Positions 1 through 6,596 are shown, counted from the stretch's first letter. The stretch is DNA of 8,251 bases from an uncultured Eubacteriales bacterium (GCA_900554485.1 USHO01000045.1:1-8251); one strand, 5' to 3'. The notes: a model not told the origin generated them from the sequence alone. Numbers and translations are program-made.

Positions 1-1
1 C

Positions 2-280
2 CTTGCCGAACTCGTCGTGCTGAAAATTCCGACGCTTGCCGTTCCTCTGCCGAAGGGAAATTCGCGCGGCGATCAGGAAGAAAACGCCGCGTATTACGCG
101 CGACGCGGCGCGATAAGAGTTCTGGAAGAAAAAAATCTGACGACCGATACTTTTATAAAAGAGATTTTTTCGACTTACGCGCAGAAAGACTCTCTGAAAA
201 AAGCATGCGCCAAAACCGGCATCGTCGATGCGAACGAAACAATCGCCGACCGCATACTTTCGGTTATAAATCGCGATTGA
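2..280 (+). CDS. murG: MurG, C-terminal part (5' end outside window)
   Basis: The product is UDP-N-acetylglucosamine--N-acetylmuramyl-(pentapeptide) pyrophosphoryl-undecaprenol N-acetylglucosamine transferase. It adds GlcNAc to lipid I to make lipid II at the inner face of the membrane. Only the last 92 residues are visible; the family is usually about 350-370 residues. They begin LAELVVLKIPTLAVPLP and continue with KGNSRGDQEENA (fragment residues 18-29). This is the family segment in the C-terminal Rossmann domain, where the Gln of the DQ pair lies at the UDP-GlcNAc site. The segment AIRVLEEKNLT and a helical tail follow, also as in MurG. The frame is open to the left edge and ends in TGA. 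No downstream partner gene is coupled to it; a spacer and a hairpin follow. Identification rests on recalled family motifs and is strong. Confidence 0.9.
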   Translation, partial: LAELVVLKIPTLAVPLPKGNSRGDQEENAAYYARRGAIRVLEEKNLTTDTFIKEIFSTYAQKDSLKKACAKTGIVDANETIADRILSVINRD

Positions 281-299
281 CAAAATGCATCCGTCGTGA

Positions 300-407
300 T
301 ACAATGCCAGCCAAGAGGCGAAAGTCGCAGGCGAAAAATTCTGCGATTGTCCGGCGTGCTCCGCATGCGCGGAAATTTTAAGCAAAAAAGACGAAATTAC
401 GGCGTAA
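300..407 (+). other. Cysteine-rich open stretch without a start codon, possible gene remnant
   Basis: Between murG and the next gene, one plus-strand frame is open from just after a TGA at 297-299 to a TAA at 405-407. It contains the dense cysteine pattern FCDCPACSACAEIL, followed by a charged tail ending in ITA. Such a pattern (four Cys within ten residues) suggests a metal-binding or iron-sulfur site in a protein C-terminus. No ATG, GTG or TTG exists in the frame and no ribosome site is placed for it, so it is not a gene as it stands. It could be the tail of a decayed gene or chance. I do not recognise a family. Confidence 0.25.
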
Positions 408-425
408 CTCGCCGCCGCTAAGTAA

Positions 426-452
426 AAGCGACAGGTTTTCGACCTGTCGCTT
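426..452 (+). terminator. Stem-loop downstream of murG
   Basis: A perfect 11-bp stem (AAGCGACAGGT paired with ACCTGTCGCTT) closes a 5-base loop (TTTCG). It lies 145 bases after the murG stop, where a rho-independent terminator could be. The following bases (GTCGTTTA) form only a poor U-tract, so termination efficiency is uncertain. The last two bases of the stem overlap a TTG that could formally start the next frame, which argues against that start. Confidence 0.55.
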
Positions 453-486
453 GTCGTTTAACAAAGGTGACACCGATTATTTCATC

Positions 487-1221
487 ATGAACGTTTCCAA
501 CGTGCGCGAATTCGTTTTCGAAATGAAGGCTTACGCCGAATCGGCATGGAGCATGGATCGCTACTCGCCCGACGAATATTTAAGCCGTTACTGCGAACGG
601 TTCGGCGAATATGCAGACGAAGTAAAAAGTACGATAATCGATTTCTACGAAAGTTTCCCCGAACTCGATTCAAAATATCTCGAAAAGCATTTAAGCACAT
701 ACTTTAACTACACGAAAACGCCCCCGCCGGCAGGAATTACCGACTTTGTTCTGAAGGAAGGCAGCATTATCGACTACGGCAAACGCATGACCGACAATTT
801 CGATAAAGATTTAAGCAAATGGCTCTGCCACGAATACGCCGCCGCCATAAAACCGGTTATCGCGAACAGCGACGATATTTGCGCAAGGTTTGAACGCATA
901 GTCGGAAAACTCGACGAGCCGCTTAAAACTCACCTTAAAATCAAATGGCTTTTGTCGGCGAAAACTCTCAACTATATTTACAAGTGGTACGTCGCATTGC
1001 ACGACGCAAAAATTTACCGCGACGAATACGACGGCGAAAACATGAAAAAATCGATACTCGAAGCGTGCGGTTATCTGTTCGATTATCTCGATTATCGCAA
1101 ATGCGCCGAATACGGGGAATTCCGCAACTGGTATCGCGGAGATCTTAAAATGAATATAAAACAACGCCTTTACGACACCTTGAAAATTATCGGGCGGACA
1201 CCCGAAATGACAAAATCGTAA
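487..1221 (+). CDS. C-terminal fragment of a GH115-like glycosidase, probable remnant
   Basis: This 244-residue product has no signal peptide or membrane segment and is rich in Tyr, Asp and Lys. Its first part, DYFIMNVSNVREFVFEM (partly upstream of the chosen start), then AESAW, and a region of the type SPDEYLSRYCERFG, resemble the C-terminal half of GH115 alpha-glucuronidase-like enzymes ('NVGDlKP...ldyAWdp...W..R.FG'). Helical segments follow, with NWYRGDLKMN near the end. Full GH115 proteins have roughly 800-1000 residues, and the catalytic N-terminal half is absent here. Similarity seems to begin about ten codons before ATG 487, immediately after the 426-452 hairpin, as if the gene had been cut there. 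I chose ATG 487 because the alternative TTG at 451 lies inside the hairpin stem. An AAAGGTGA lies 16 bases upstream, which is far for a ribosome site. No promoter is evident. Expression is doubtful; the family call comes from recalled motifs. Confidence 0.5.
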   Translation: MNVSNVREFVFEMKAYAESAWSMDRYSPDEYLSRYCERFGEYADEVKSTIIDFYESFPELDSKYLEKHLSTYFNYTKTPPPAGITDFVLKEGSIIDYGKRMTDNFDKDLSKWLCHEYAAAIKPVIANSDDICARFERIVGKLDEPLKTHLKIKWLLSAKTLNYIYKWYVALHDAKIYRDEYDGENMKKSILEACGYLFDYLDYRKCAEYGEFRNWYRGDLKMNIKQRLYDTLKIIGRTPEMTKS

Positions 1222-1246
1222 ACGCGCTTTCAAATTTTTCGACATG

Positions 1247-1276
1247 AAAAAAGTCCGGTAAAACCAGACTTTTTTT
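1247..1276. terminator. Bidirectional rho-independent terminator
   Basis: AAAAAAGTCCGGT (1247-1259) pairs with ACCAGACTTTTTT (1263-1275) around an AAA loop, with one C/A mismatch. The A-run and the T-run on the two sides give a U-tract in both directions. It sits 25 bases after the stop of the plus-strand fragment and 28 bases beyond the 3' end of the convergent tRNA gene, so it can end both transcripts. Confidence 0.85.
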
Positions 1277-1304
1277 CAGACAATGTATTTTTATTGCCGT
1301 AATA

Positions 1305-1378
1305 TGGAGCGGGCAACGAGAATCGGACTCGCAACCGAAGCTTGGGAAGCTCCTATTTTACCACTAAACTATGCCCGC
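1305..1378 (-). tRNA. tRNA-Gly (anticodon CCC)
   Basis: The 74-nt minus-strand gene folds as a full cloverleaf. The acceptor stem GCGGGCA pairs with TGCCCGC, the discriminator is T, and the CCA tail is encoded. The D-arm carries GTTT, the G18-G19 pair in AGTGGTA, and AAAT. The anticodon stem GGAGC/GCTTC encloses the loop TTCCCAA, giving anticodon CCC, which reads GGG. The variable loop has 4 nt, and the T-stem GCGAG/CTCGT has one G-U pair. The layout closely follows the known bacterial tRNA-Gly(CCC). The T-loop is TCCGATT, so position 55 is C instead of the near-universal U (pseudouridine). Confidence 0.93.
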
Positions 1379-1409
1379 ATATGCAGTCGGAATTTCCGTC
1401 TGCTTTTTC

Positions 1410-1438
1410 ATTTTACTATATTTTTTTTGATTTTACAA
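1410..1438 (-). promoter_or_regulatory. Promoter for tRNA-Gly
   Basis: On the minus strand TTGTAA (1438-1433, 4 of 6 matches to TTGACA) and TAAAAT (1415-1410, 5 of 6 to TATAAT) are separated by exactly 17 A/T-rich bases. This would start transcription about 25 bases before the mature tRNA. The short leader can form a small hairpin (GCAG...CTGC, 1384-1404). I see no terminator between the yitT-like gene and this promoter, so read-through from upstream is also possible. Confidence 0.55.
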
Positions 1439-1462
1439 GCGTTTGACGGCTTACGAGGCGAA

Positions 1463-2473
1463 TTATTTCTTTTTATCGTCGTTAAATTTGCCTATTACCT
1501 CGCTTACCGACCCGACGTACGCAAACGTATCGGGATATTTGCGTATAATCGACTGGAATTTGCTTACCTGTCTGGGACTTATGACGCATATAAGCAGTTG
1601 CTTGTCGTGATGCTCGAACATTCCGACGGCAGGCGTAACCGTGACGCCGTGTCCGAGTTTGGCTATAATCTCTTTGGAAATATCTTCTGCGTACTCTGTG
1701 ACGACCTCGAATTTAAGCGCGGATTTGCTGGAAAGCAACATCTTGTCGCATACTATCGTCGTAACGAATATAAACACCAGCGATAAAAATACCGGCAACA
1801 GATTTTCTTTGTAAACGGGTACCGAAACAGCCATAATTACCGCGTTCACGCCGAAAATCATGGTCGCTATGCTTTTATGCGGATATTTTTTCTGTATAAG
1901 CGCGCCGATTATGTCCGCTCCGCCGGTCGACGAATTGACTTTCAGCGCACAAGCGAGCGATACTCCGGTAGTCGCGCCGCCTATCATAGCCGAAATAAGC
2001 CTCAGACCTATATCGGTTTCGTTTGCCTTGCCGCTTATACTGAATCTTGTGTAATCGGGGTCGATAACGTTATCCAGAAGAAACATAAACACGGTTATAA
2101 GCACCGACGTGATAAGCGTCTTGACGCAGAAATCTCTGCCAAGACTCTTCCACGCCATCGCAAGCATAGGAATGTTCACCAGAATAAACAACAACGAACT
2201 GTAATCTATACCCGACTTTTCGCTGTCGGCAACGCCCATAAGTTTTTTGACTATGGCTACGACGCCGCCCACTCCGCCCGGCGCGAAATTACACGACGAC
2301 ACGAAGTAATGAAACGCCGCAGAGTATATAAAAGCCGATAAAAACACGAAAACCGCGCTTTTCAAAAACTCTTTTTTCTTGTTGACCGGCGTCAGAAAAT
2401 AATCTTTTTTAACTACGTATACGTTATCGTCTCCCTTATCGGCAGACGTTGCTACGGGATCTAATTCTTCCAT
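1463..2473 (-). CDS. YitT family membrane protein with C-terminal DUF2179 domain
   Basis: The 336-residue integral membrane protein has an acidic N-terminal tail of about 35 residues. Hydrophobic segments follow near residues 37-58, 62-78, 91-110, 117-134, 155-176, 203-220 and 224-242. The family's Gly-rich motifs are present: APGGVGGVV after the first segment and SSTGGADIIG at 181-190. A soluble DUF2179 domain spans about 254-332 (KFEVVTEYAEDI to the end), with a Lys-rich C-terminus. Related proteins are 270-300 residues, so the extra length lies at the N-terminus. Transport or membrane roles have been suggested for the family, but the substrate is unknown. The start at 2473 is chosen because AGGAG (2484-2480) sits six bases upstream; two in-frame ATGs farther upstream lack such a site, and one lies within the promoter. 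It is divergent from leuS. Confidence 0.88.
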   Translation of the reverse strand: MEELDPVATSADKGDDNVYVVKKDYFLTPVNKKKEFLKSAVFVFLSAFIYSAAFHYFVSSCNFAPGGVGGVVAIVKKLMGVADSEKSGIDYSSLLFILVNIPMLAMAWKSLGRDFCVKTLITSVLITVFMFLLDNVIDPDYTRFSISGKANETDIGLRLISAMIGGATTGVSLACALKVNSSTGGADIIGALIQKKYPHKSIATMIFGVNAVIMAVSVPVYKENLLPVFLSLVFIFVTTIVCDKMLLSSKSALKFEVVTEYAEDISKEIIAKLGHGVTVTPAVGMFEHHDKQLLICVISPRQVSKFQSIIRKYPDTFAYVGSVSEVIGKFNDDKKK

Positions 2474-2492
2474 GGCATTCTCCTGAAAACGC

Positions 2493-2520
2493 ATTATATG
2501 ATAACACATTCGGGTTTGAA
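2493..2520 (-). promoter_or_regulatory. Promoter of the yitT-like gene
   Basis: On the minus strand a perfect TATAAT (2498-2493) is preceded, after 16 bases, by TTCAAA (2520-2515, 4 of 6 to TTGACA). Transcription would start near 2486, leaving a leader of only about a dozen bases that begins almost at the AGGAG ribosome site. This supports the start codon at 2473 and argues against upstream starts. Confidence 0.65.
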
Positions 2521-2585
2521 AATAAAGCGTTTTGACAAGCCGCAAAAAATAATTTTCGATTTATTTGTTCGCCCCCGCAATTTAG

Positions 2586-2614
2586 TGGAATTATTTTCGT
2601 AATTGTGGTAAAAT
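2586..2614 (+). promoter_or_regulatory. Promoter of leuS (extended -10 type)
   Basis: TAAAAT (2609-2614) is preceded by TGG, which makes an extended -10 element (TGnTAAAAT). The -35 region 17 bases upstream, TGGAAT, is weak (3 of 6), as is usual with extended -10 promoters. The start would be near 2621, leaving a leader of about 35 bases with no room for a T-box. A TTGACA at 2532-2537 has no good -10 at normal spacing. A short inverted repeat, AATTA(6)TAATT at 2589-2604, overlaps the promoter; its role is unknown. Confidence 0.5.
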
Positions 2615-2635
2615 AACTTCGATTACGACTTTCCG

Positions 2636-2644
2636 AAAGGAGGA
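2636..2644 (+). promoter_or_regulatory. leuS ribosome binding site
   Basis: AAAGGAGGA is a near-perfect anti-Shine-Dalgarno match. It lies 11 bases before ATG 2655 (counted from the last G of AGGAGG), 2 bases before TTG 2646 and 17 bases before ATG 2661. Spacing favours ATG 2655. Confidence 0.75.
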
Positions 2645-2654
2645 CTTGCGCTTT

Positions 2655-5084
2655 ATGGATATGAAATCGATCGAATCGAAATGGCAGCAAAAATGGGAAA
2701 AAGACAAGTTATATTCTTTCAATAAGAAGAATATAGACAAAAAATTCTATTGTCTCGAAATGTTTTCCTATCCGTCGGCGTCGAAACTGCATCTCGGGCA
2801 TTGGTACAATTACGGTCTGACCGACAGTTTCGCACGGTATAAAAAGATGAAGGGATACGAAGTGTTCGAGCCTATGGGGTTCGACGCGTTCGGCCTGCCC
2901 GCCGAAAACTACGCCATAAAAACGGGCGTTCATCCGGAAGAGTCTACCCTCGCGAACATCGCCACGATGGAAAAACAACTTAAAGCCATGGGCGCGATGT
3001 TCGACTGGAACGCCGAAATAAAAACCTGTATGCCCGACTATTACAAGTGGACGCAATGGCTCTTTCTCAAACTCTACGAAAAAGGTCTCGCATATCGCAA
3101 AGAGGCGCCCGTAAACTGGTGTCCGAGTTGCAACACCGTACTCGCGAACGAACAGGTCGAAGGCGGTAAATGCGAACGTTGCGGAACGCAGGTCGTAAAA
3201 CGCGACCTTACGCAATGGTTCTTCAAAATAACCGACTACGCCGAAGAACTTCTGGATAAACTCGACGAACTCGACTGGCCCGAAAAGACCAAACTTATGC
3301 AGAAGAACTGGATAGGCAAATCCAACGGCGGCGAAATACTCTTCAGAACCGAACAGGGCGATACTTTCAAAGTATTCACCACCCGCGCGGACACGCTTTT
3401 CGGCGTTTCGTTCGTCGCTCTCGCGCCCGAACATCCGCTGGTTAAAAAACTCGTAACGGAAAACAGACGCGAAGAAGTCGAAAACTATATCGACGAAACC
3501 GCCAAACACGATGAAATAGAGCGGTTATCGACGGCAAGAGAGAAGACGGGCGTATTTATCGGCGCGTATGCGATAAACCCGATAAACGATAAAAAAGTGC
3601 CTATATACGCCGCCGACTACGTCTTGTATTCTTACGGTACGGGCGCAGTTATGGGCGTACCCGCGCACGACGCAAGGGATTACGCTTTCGCCCAAAAATA
3701 CGACCTGCCGATAAATCAGGTCATCCGTCGCCCGGGCGGGCAGACCGAACTTCCCTACTGTGAAGACGGTATGCTGGTAAACAGCCTTGAATACGACGGG
3801 CTTTCTTCCGAAGAGGCGAGAAAAGCCATACTCGGCAGACTCGCGTCCGAAGAAAAAGGTCAGCACAAAATCAATTACAGACTGCGCGACTGGCTCGTTT
3901 CGCGCCAGAGATACTGGGGCGCGCCCATTCCGATGGTATACTGCGAAAAGTGCGGCGTCGTACCCGTGCCTTATAAAGATTTACCCGTCGAACTGCCCAA
4001 AAACGTAGAATTCCGCCCCGACGGAAAGTCTCCGCTTGCCAAGTGCGAATCGTTTATGAACACAACCTGCCCCGTCTGCGGCGGCAAGGCGAGAAGAGAC
4101 CCGGACACACTCGACACTTTCGTCTGTTCGAGTTGGTATTATCTGCGTTATCCCGACAGCAAGAACCAGAACGCTCCGTTCGACCCCGAAATCGTCAATA
4201 AAATGCTGCCCGTCGACAAATACGTCGGAGGTCCGGAACACGCGTGCATGCACCTTTTATACGCAAGGTTTATAACCAAAGCGTTGCGCGACATGGGGTA
4301 TCTCGATTTCGACGAACCGTTCAAATCGCTTACGCACCAGGGTATAATTTTAGGACCCGACGGTTACAGAATGAGCAAATCCCGCGGAAACGTAGTTTCC
4401 CCCGATACTTATATAGATCAGTACGGATCGGACGTTTTCAGAATGTACCTAATGTTCGGTTTCAATTACACCGAAGGCGGTCCGTGGGACGATAACGGAA
4501 TAAAATCGATCGCAAAATTCGCCGACCGCATAGAAAGACTCGCGCTGAGAGCGGGCGAACTTAAATCCAACAAACACCCCGAACCGACGCATAACGACAA
4601 AGAGTTGTTATACGCCGAGGCATATGCGATAAAATGCGTCGACCGCGATATGGATGCGTTCTCGTTCAATACGGCGATCGCAAGACTTATGGAATACGTC
4701 AACGCGCTGTATAAATACGACGCAAGCGAAAACGAATCCGGCGCGGTATTCAAAAAATGCGTCGATACGCTCATTCTGTTGCTTGCCCCGTGCGCTCCGC
4801 ATTTCGCCGAAGAGTTGTGGTCGATGAGAGGCAACAAGAAATCCGTATTCCTCGCTCCCTACCCCGTCTGCGACGAAAACGCACTCGTGAAAGACGATGT
4901 CGAAATAGCCGTTCAGGTAAACAGCAAAATGAAAGCCAGAATAGACGTTCCGACAGAGGCAACCGAAGAAGAGGCTAAATCCATCGCCCTTCAGGACGAA
5001 TTCGTCGCAAAAAGCATCGAAAACAAACAGATAGTAAAAGTCGTCTATGTAAAGGGCAGACTTCTTAACATCATAGTAAAATAA
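2655..5084 (+). CDS. leuS: Leucyl-tRNA synthetase, complete
   Basis: This cytoplasmic class Ia synthetase charges tRNA-Leu with leucine using ATP and hydrolyses mischarged tRNA. The 809 residues match the bacterial family length. In order: the HIGH motif as HLGH (residues 46-49); a zinc-type knuckle with Cys at 156, 159, 173 and 176; the CP1 editing domain with its threonine-rich FTTRADTLFG at 241-250 and GTGAVMGVPAHDARD at 328-342, where Asp339 is the expected editing residue; a second Cys-rich insertion (YCEKCG...CPVCGG) and the segment DTFVCSSWYYLRY; and the KMSKS loop as RMSKSRGN from 572. The anticodon-binding domain and the usual small C-terminal domain ending VKGRLLNIIVK follow. Lys is Arg at the first KMSKS position; the second, catalytic Lys (575) is kept. 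ATG 2655 is chosen from ribosome-site spacing. The gene is monocistronic, bounded by its own promoter and a terminator. Confidence 0.97.
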   Translation: MDMKSIESKWQQKWEKDKLYSFNKKNIDKKFYCLEMFSYPSASKLHLGHWYNYGLTDSFARYKKMKGYEVFEPMGFDAFGLPAENYAIKTGVHPEESTLANIATMEKQLKAMGAMFDWNAEIKTCMPDYYKWTQWLFLKLYEKGLAYRKEAPVNWCPSCNTVLANEQVEGGKCERCGTQVVKRDLTQWFFKITDYAEELLDKLDELDWPEKTKLMQKNWIGKSNGGEILFRTEQGDTFKVFTTRADTLFGVSFVALAPEHPLVKKLVTENRREEVENYIDETAKHDEIERLSTAREKTGVFIGAYAINPINDKKVPIYAADYVLYSYGTGAVMGVPAHDARDYAFAQKYDLPINQVIRRPGGQTELPYCEDGMLVNSLEYDGLSSEEARKAILGRLASEEKGQHKINYRLRDWLVSRQRYWGAPIPMVYCEKCGVVPVPYKDLPVELPKNVEFRPDGKSPLAKCESFMNTTCPVCGGKARRDPDTLDTFVCSSWYYLRYPDSKNQNAPFDPEIVNKMLPVDKYVGGPEHACMHLLYARFITKALRDMGYLDFDEPFKSLTHQGIILGPDGYRMSKSRGNVVSPDTYIDQYGSDVFRMYLMFGFNYTEGGPWDDNGIKSIAKFADRIERLALRAGELKSNKHPEPTHNDKELLYAEAYAIKCVDRDMDAFSFNTAIARLMEYVNALYKYDASENESGAVFKKCVDTLILLLAPCAPHFAEELWSMRGNKKSVFLAPYPVCDENALVKDDVEIAVQVNSKMKARIDVPTEATEEEAKSIALQDEFVAKSIENKQIVKVVYVKGRLLNIIVK

Positions 5085-5096
5085 CTTCATCAAAAC

Positions 5097-5140
5097 ACAT
5101 CGGGAGGCAGTTTTTTCAAACTGCCTCCCGATGTAATTTT
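5097..5140 (+). terminator. leuS rho-independent terminator
   Basis: A perfect 17-bp stem (ACATCGGGAGGCAGTTT, 5097-5113, with its complement at 5118-5134) closes a 4-base loop. It starts 13 bases after the leuS stop and is followed by AATTTTAT, a modest U-tract. The strong GC-rich stem makes termination likely. Confidence 0.8.
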
Positions 5141-5360
5141 ATATACATACAATGCAGGGGGATATACGAACCTCGTCACAACGCCGCCATTTTTGAGGTA
5201 AGACAAGTCACGCGAACGGGTTAATACCGGACGTATAAGCCGCGAGCGTAACGCAGCTTTAGCCAAAAACACGATGCAAGGCCATGGTTCGTATTACTCC
5301 TGAGCGGTTTTCAAAGTCAGACAACCTTTTACCGTTATTATAAAAAATACAAAAATAAAA
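5141..5360. other. Gene-free region with nested inverted repeats (possible structured RNA or dispersed repeat)
   Basis: I find no convincing gene here. ATACGAACC (5164-5172) has an exact inverted copy, GGTTCGTAT (5286-5294). Between them lie smaller dyads: ACCTC/GAGGT (5170-5174 and 5195-5199), CGG/CCG around GTTAATA (5217-5229), and AAGCcGCG...CGCaGCTT around AGCGTAA (5237-5259). Base composition is more GC-rich than the A/T-rich flank at 5330-5360. Nested pairing closed by an outer helix would suit a structured RNA of about 130 nt or a mobile intergenic repeat. Neither orientation has a clear promoter, and copy number cannot be judged from one window. Confidence 0.35.
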
Positions 5361-5385
5361 TGTCCGACGCGGAAAAACGCGGACA
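5361..5385 (-). terminator. Second terminator of the SGNH gene (minus strand)
   Basis: TGTCCG (5361-5366) pairs with CGGACA (5380-5385); an inner CG/CG step forms with a 3-base bulge. Read on the minus strand the stem is followed by TTTTATTTTTGTATTTTTT, a strong U-rich tail. It acts as a back-up about 20 bases beyond the first terminator. Confidence 0.65.
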
Positions 5386-5403
5386 ATAACGTCATTAAAA
5401 TAC

Positions 5404-5439
5404 AAAAGTTGCCGTATAAGTCGATAAACGGCAACTTTT
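5404..5439. terminator. First terminator after the SGNH gene, usable in both directions
   Basis: AAAAGTTGCCGT (5404-5415) pairs perfectly with ACGGCAACTTTT (5428-5439) around an 11-base loop. On the minus strand the 3' arm ends in TTTT and is followed by GTATTTTAA; on the plus strand it ends in TTTTT. It lies 29 bases beyond the SGNH stop codon. Confidence 0.8.
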
Positions 5440-5468
5440 TACATTTTATATATTCCGCTTGAAACGGT

Positions 5469-6536
5469 TTATAATTCTTTTCCCGTCAATGTAAACAGGA
5501 TATTTTGCGCATACGCCCTTATAAGAAAATCCGTAGGATGATTTATGTTGTTTCCGGTCATAGAATAATATTGTTTCTTCTCGAGCATTTCTCTATGCAT
5601 CCTCGTCATTTTCGCAAGCCCCGACGAATACCTCTCCGCGAGAGTTTCAAGTTCTTCTTCAAACAAAGTGAGCGGACTGTTTTTATAATCGTTATTAACG
5701 CCCGTTTCCTTTACGTCGCCGTCGGGATACGTCGAACTCACGAGCAGAATCGCGCATTCGGGATTTTTGCTTTTAATTTTTTTTATCATGGTATCCATCG
5801 CCGTTCCGAATCTTATATGATTCCCCGTACAATCGTTCATGCCCCAGCAAAGTACGACGAGATCTGCATTCTCTTGTGTAACCACGTCGACGTTTTCAAC
5901 GCCCCAGGCGACGTTTTTTCCTCCCACGGCTTTATTTACAATCTCTATATTATCGTTATCGTAAATCTTTTTCAGACTTTCGCACACTAACTCGTCGAAC
6001 CCCGGCATATGCGGTTCTATACCCATGAATCCACTCCCGTTAGCCCCGACGGTTATACTGTCGCCGTAAAAACAAATTTTAACGTTTTTCCCGTCCGACA
6101 ACTTTCCGATAAGATCGACGTACAGCGACGAACTGTCCTCGGGAACGGTAACGCCGTCTTTATTCTCCGCAATATAAGTAACGCATGATTGCCTGTCGGA
6201 AAATAACGAACTCTCCGAAAATAAAATTCCGCTGTTTCTCGATACCGAATGAAACGTTCCGTTTTCGGGATAGTATTCTTCTTCGGTAAAAAACGGCATA
6301 TCCGACTGTGCGCGACGAACGATCGCATTTCTCTCTTCGTCGTAGATATAATCCTTTTGAGAAGAATATTTGGTTTTCAAATTATATGACCTGACTTCGA
6401 TTATTCTTTTTGCGGGATACAAAAGCGTTGCCGCGTCATTTTCCCCGACAAACGTTATCGTTTCGTTATACACATAATCGCCTTTCCAAACAGGCTTCAT
6501 ATAAGTTTCCAGGCTATACTCGTCGAATTTCAACAT
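5469..6536 (-). CDS. SGNH/GDSL-type hydrolase (carbohydrate-esterase-like)
   Basis: The 355-residue product has two parts. Residues about 14-125 form a beta-rich domain of the kind found before SGNH esterases acting on polysaccharides (VYNETITFV, LLYPAKRIIEVRSYNL, KDYIYDEE, EEEYYP). Residues about 150-350 form the SGNH fold: block I FYGDSITVG with nucleophile Ser160, block II AVGGK (Gly205/206), block III WGMND (Gly232, Asn234) and block V NNINHP with His333. The residue three before that His is Asn330, where Asp is usual; NINHP-type endings occur in this subfamily. A deacetylase role on glycans is likely, but the substrate is unknown. ATG 6536 has AGAGG eight bases upstream; a TTG at 6554 is a weaker alternative (361 residues). 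The frame stays open farther upstream through a lipobox-like LSCG, without a signal peptide, so the enzyme as encoded would be cytoplasmic. Confidence 0.85.
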   Translation of the reverse strand: MLKFDEYSLETYMKPVWKGDYVYNETITFVGENDAATLLYPAKRIIEVRSYNLKTKYSSQKDYIYDEERNAIVRRAQSDMPFFTEEEYYPENGTFHSVSRNSGILFSESSLFSDRQSCVTYIAENKDGVTVPEDSSSLYVDLIGKLSDGKNVKICFYGDSITVGANGSGFMGIEPHMPGFDELVCESLKKIYDNDNIEIVNKAVGGKNVAWGVENVDVVTQENADLVVLCWGMNDCTGNHIRFGTAMDTMIKKIKSKNPECAILLVSSTYPDGDVKETGVNNDYKNSPLTLFEEELETLAERYSSGLAKMTRMHREMLEKKQYYSMTGNNINHPTDFLIRAYAQNILFTLTGKEL

Positions 6537-6596
6537 TTCTTCAACCTCTTGCAATTTCTTATCTTCAGAATTTTCGTACGAACCTTCCGCTCCGTT

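Noticed and set aside
451..486. TTG start at 451 for the GH115-like frame
   Set aside because: The TTG lies within the 3' arm of the perfect hairpin at 426-452 and has no ribosome site; ATG 487 is a better though still weak start.
1283..1786. Plus-strand frame across the tRNA and yitT-like gene
   Set aside because: It covers a clear tRNA on the opposite strand and then runs antisense to the yitT-like gene; no family features.
2532..2537. Consensus TTGACA as the leuS -35
   Set aside because: No acceptable -10 occurs 16-18 bases downstream; the extended -10 at 2606-2614 is nearer and better.
2709..3509. Long minus-strand frame opposite leuS
   Set aside because: It is antisense to conserved LeuRS motifs; its length reflects the codon bias of leuS, and it has no ribosome site or domain.
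5090..5272. Small minus-strand frame over the leuS terminator
   Set aside because: It runs through the terminator hairpin and the inverted-repeat region and has no ribosome site; the sequence is better explained as structured or repetitive DNA.
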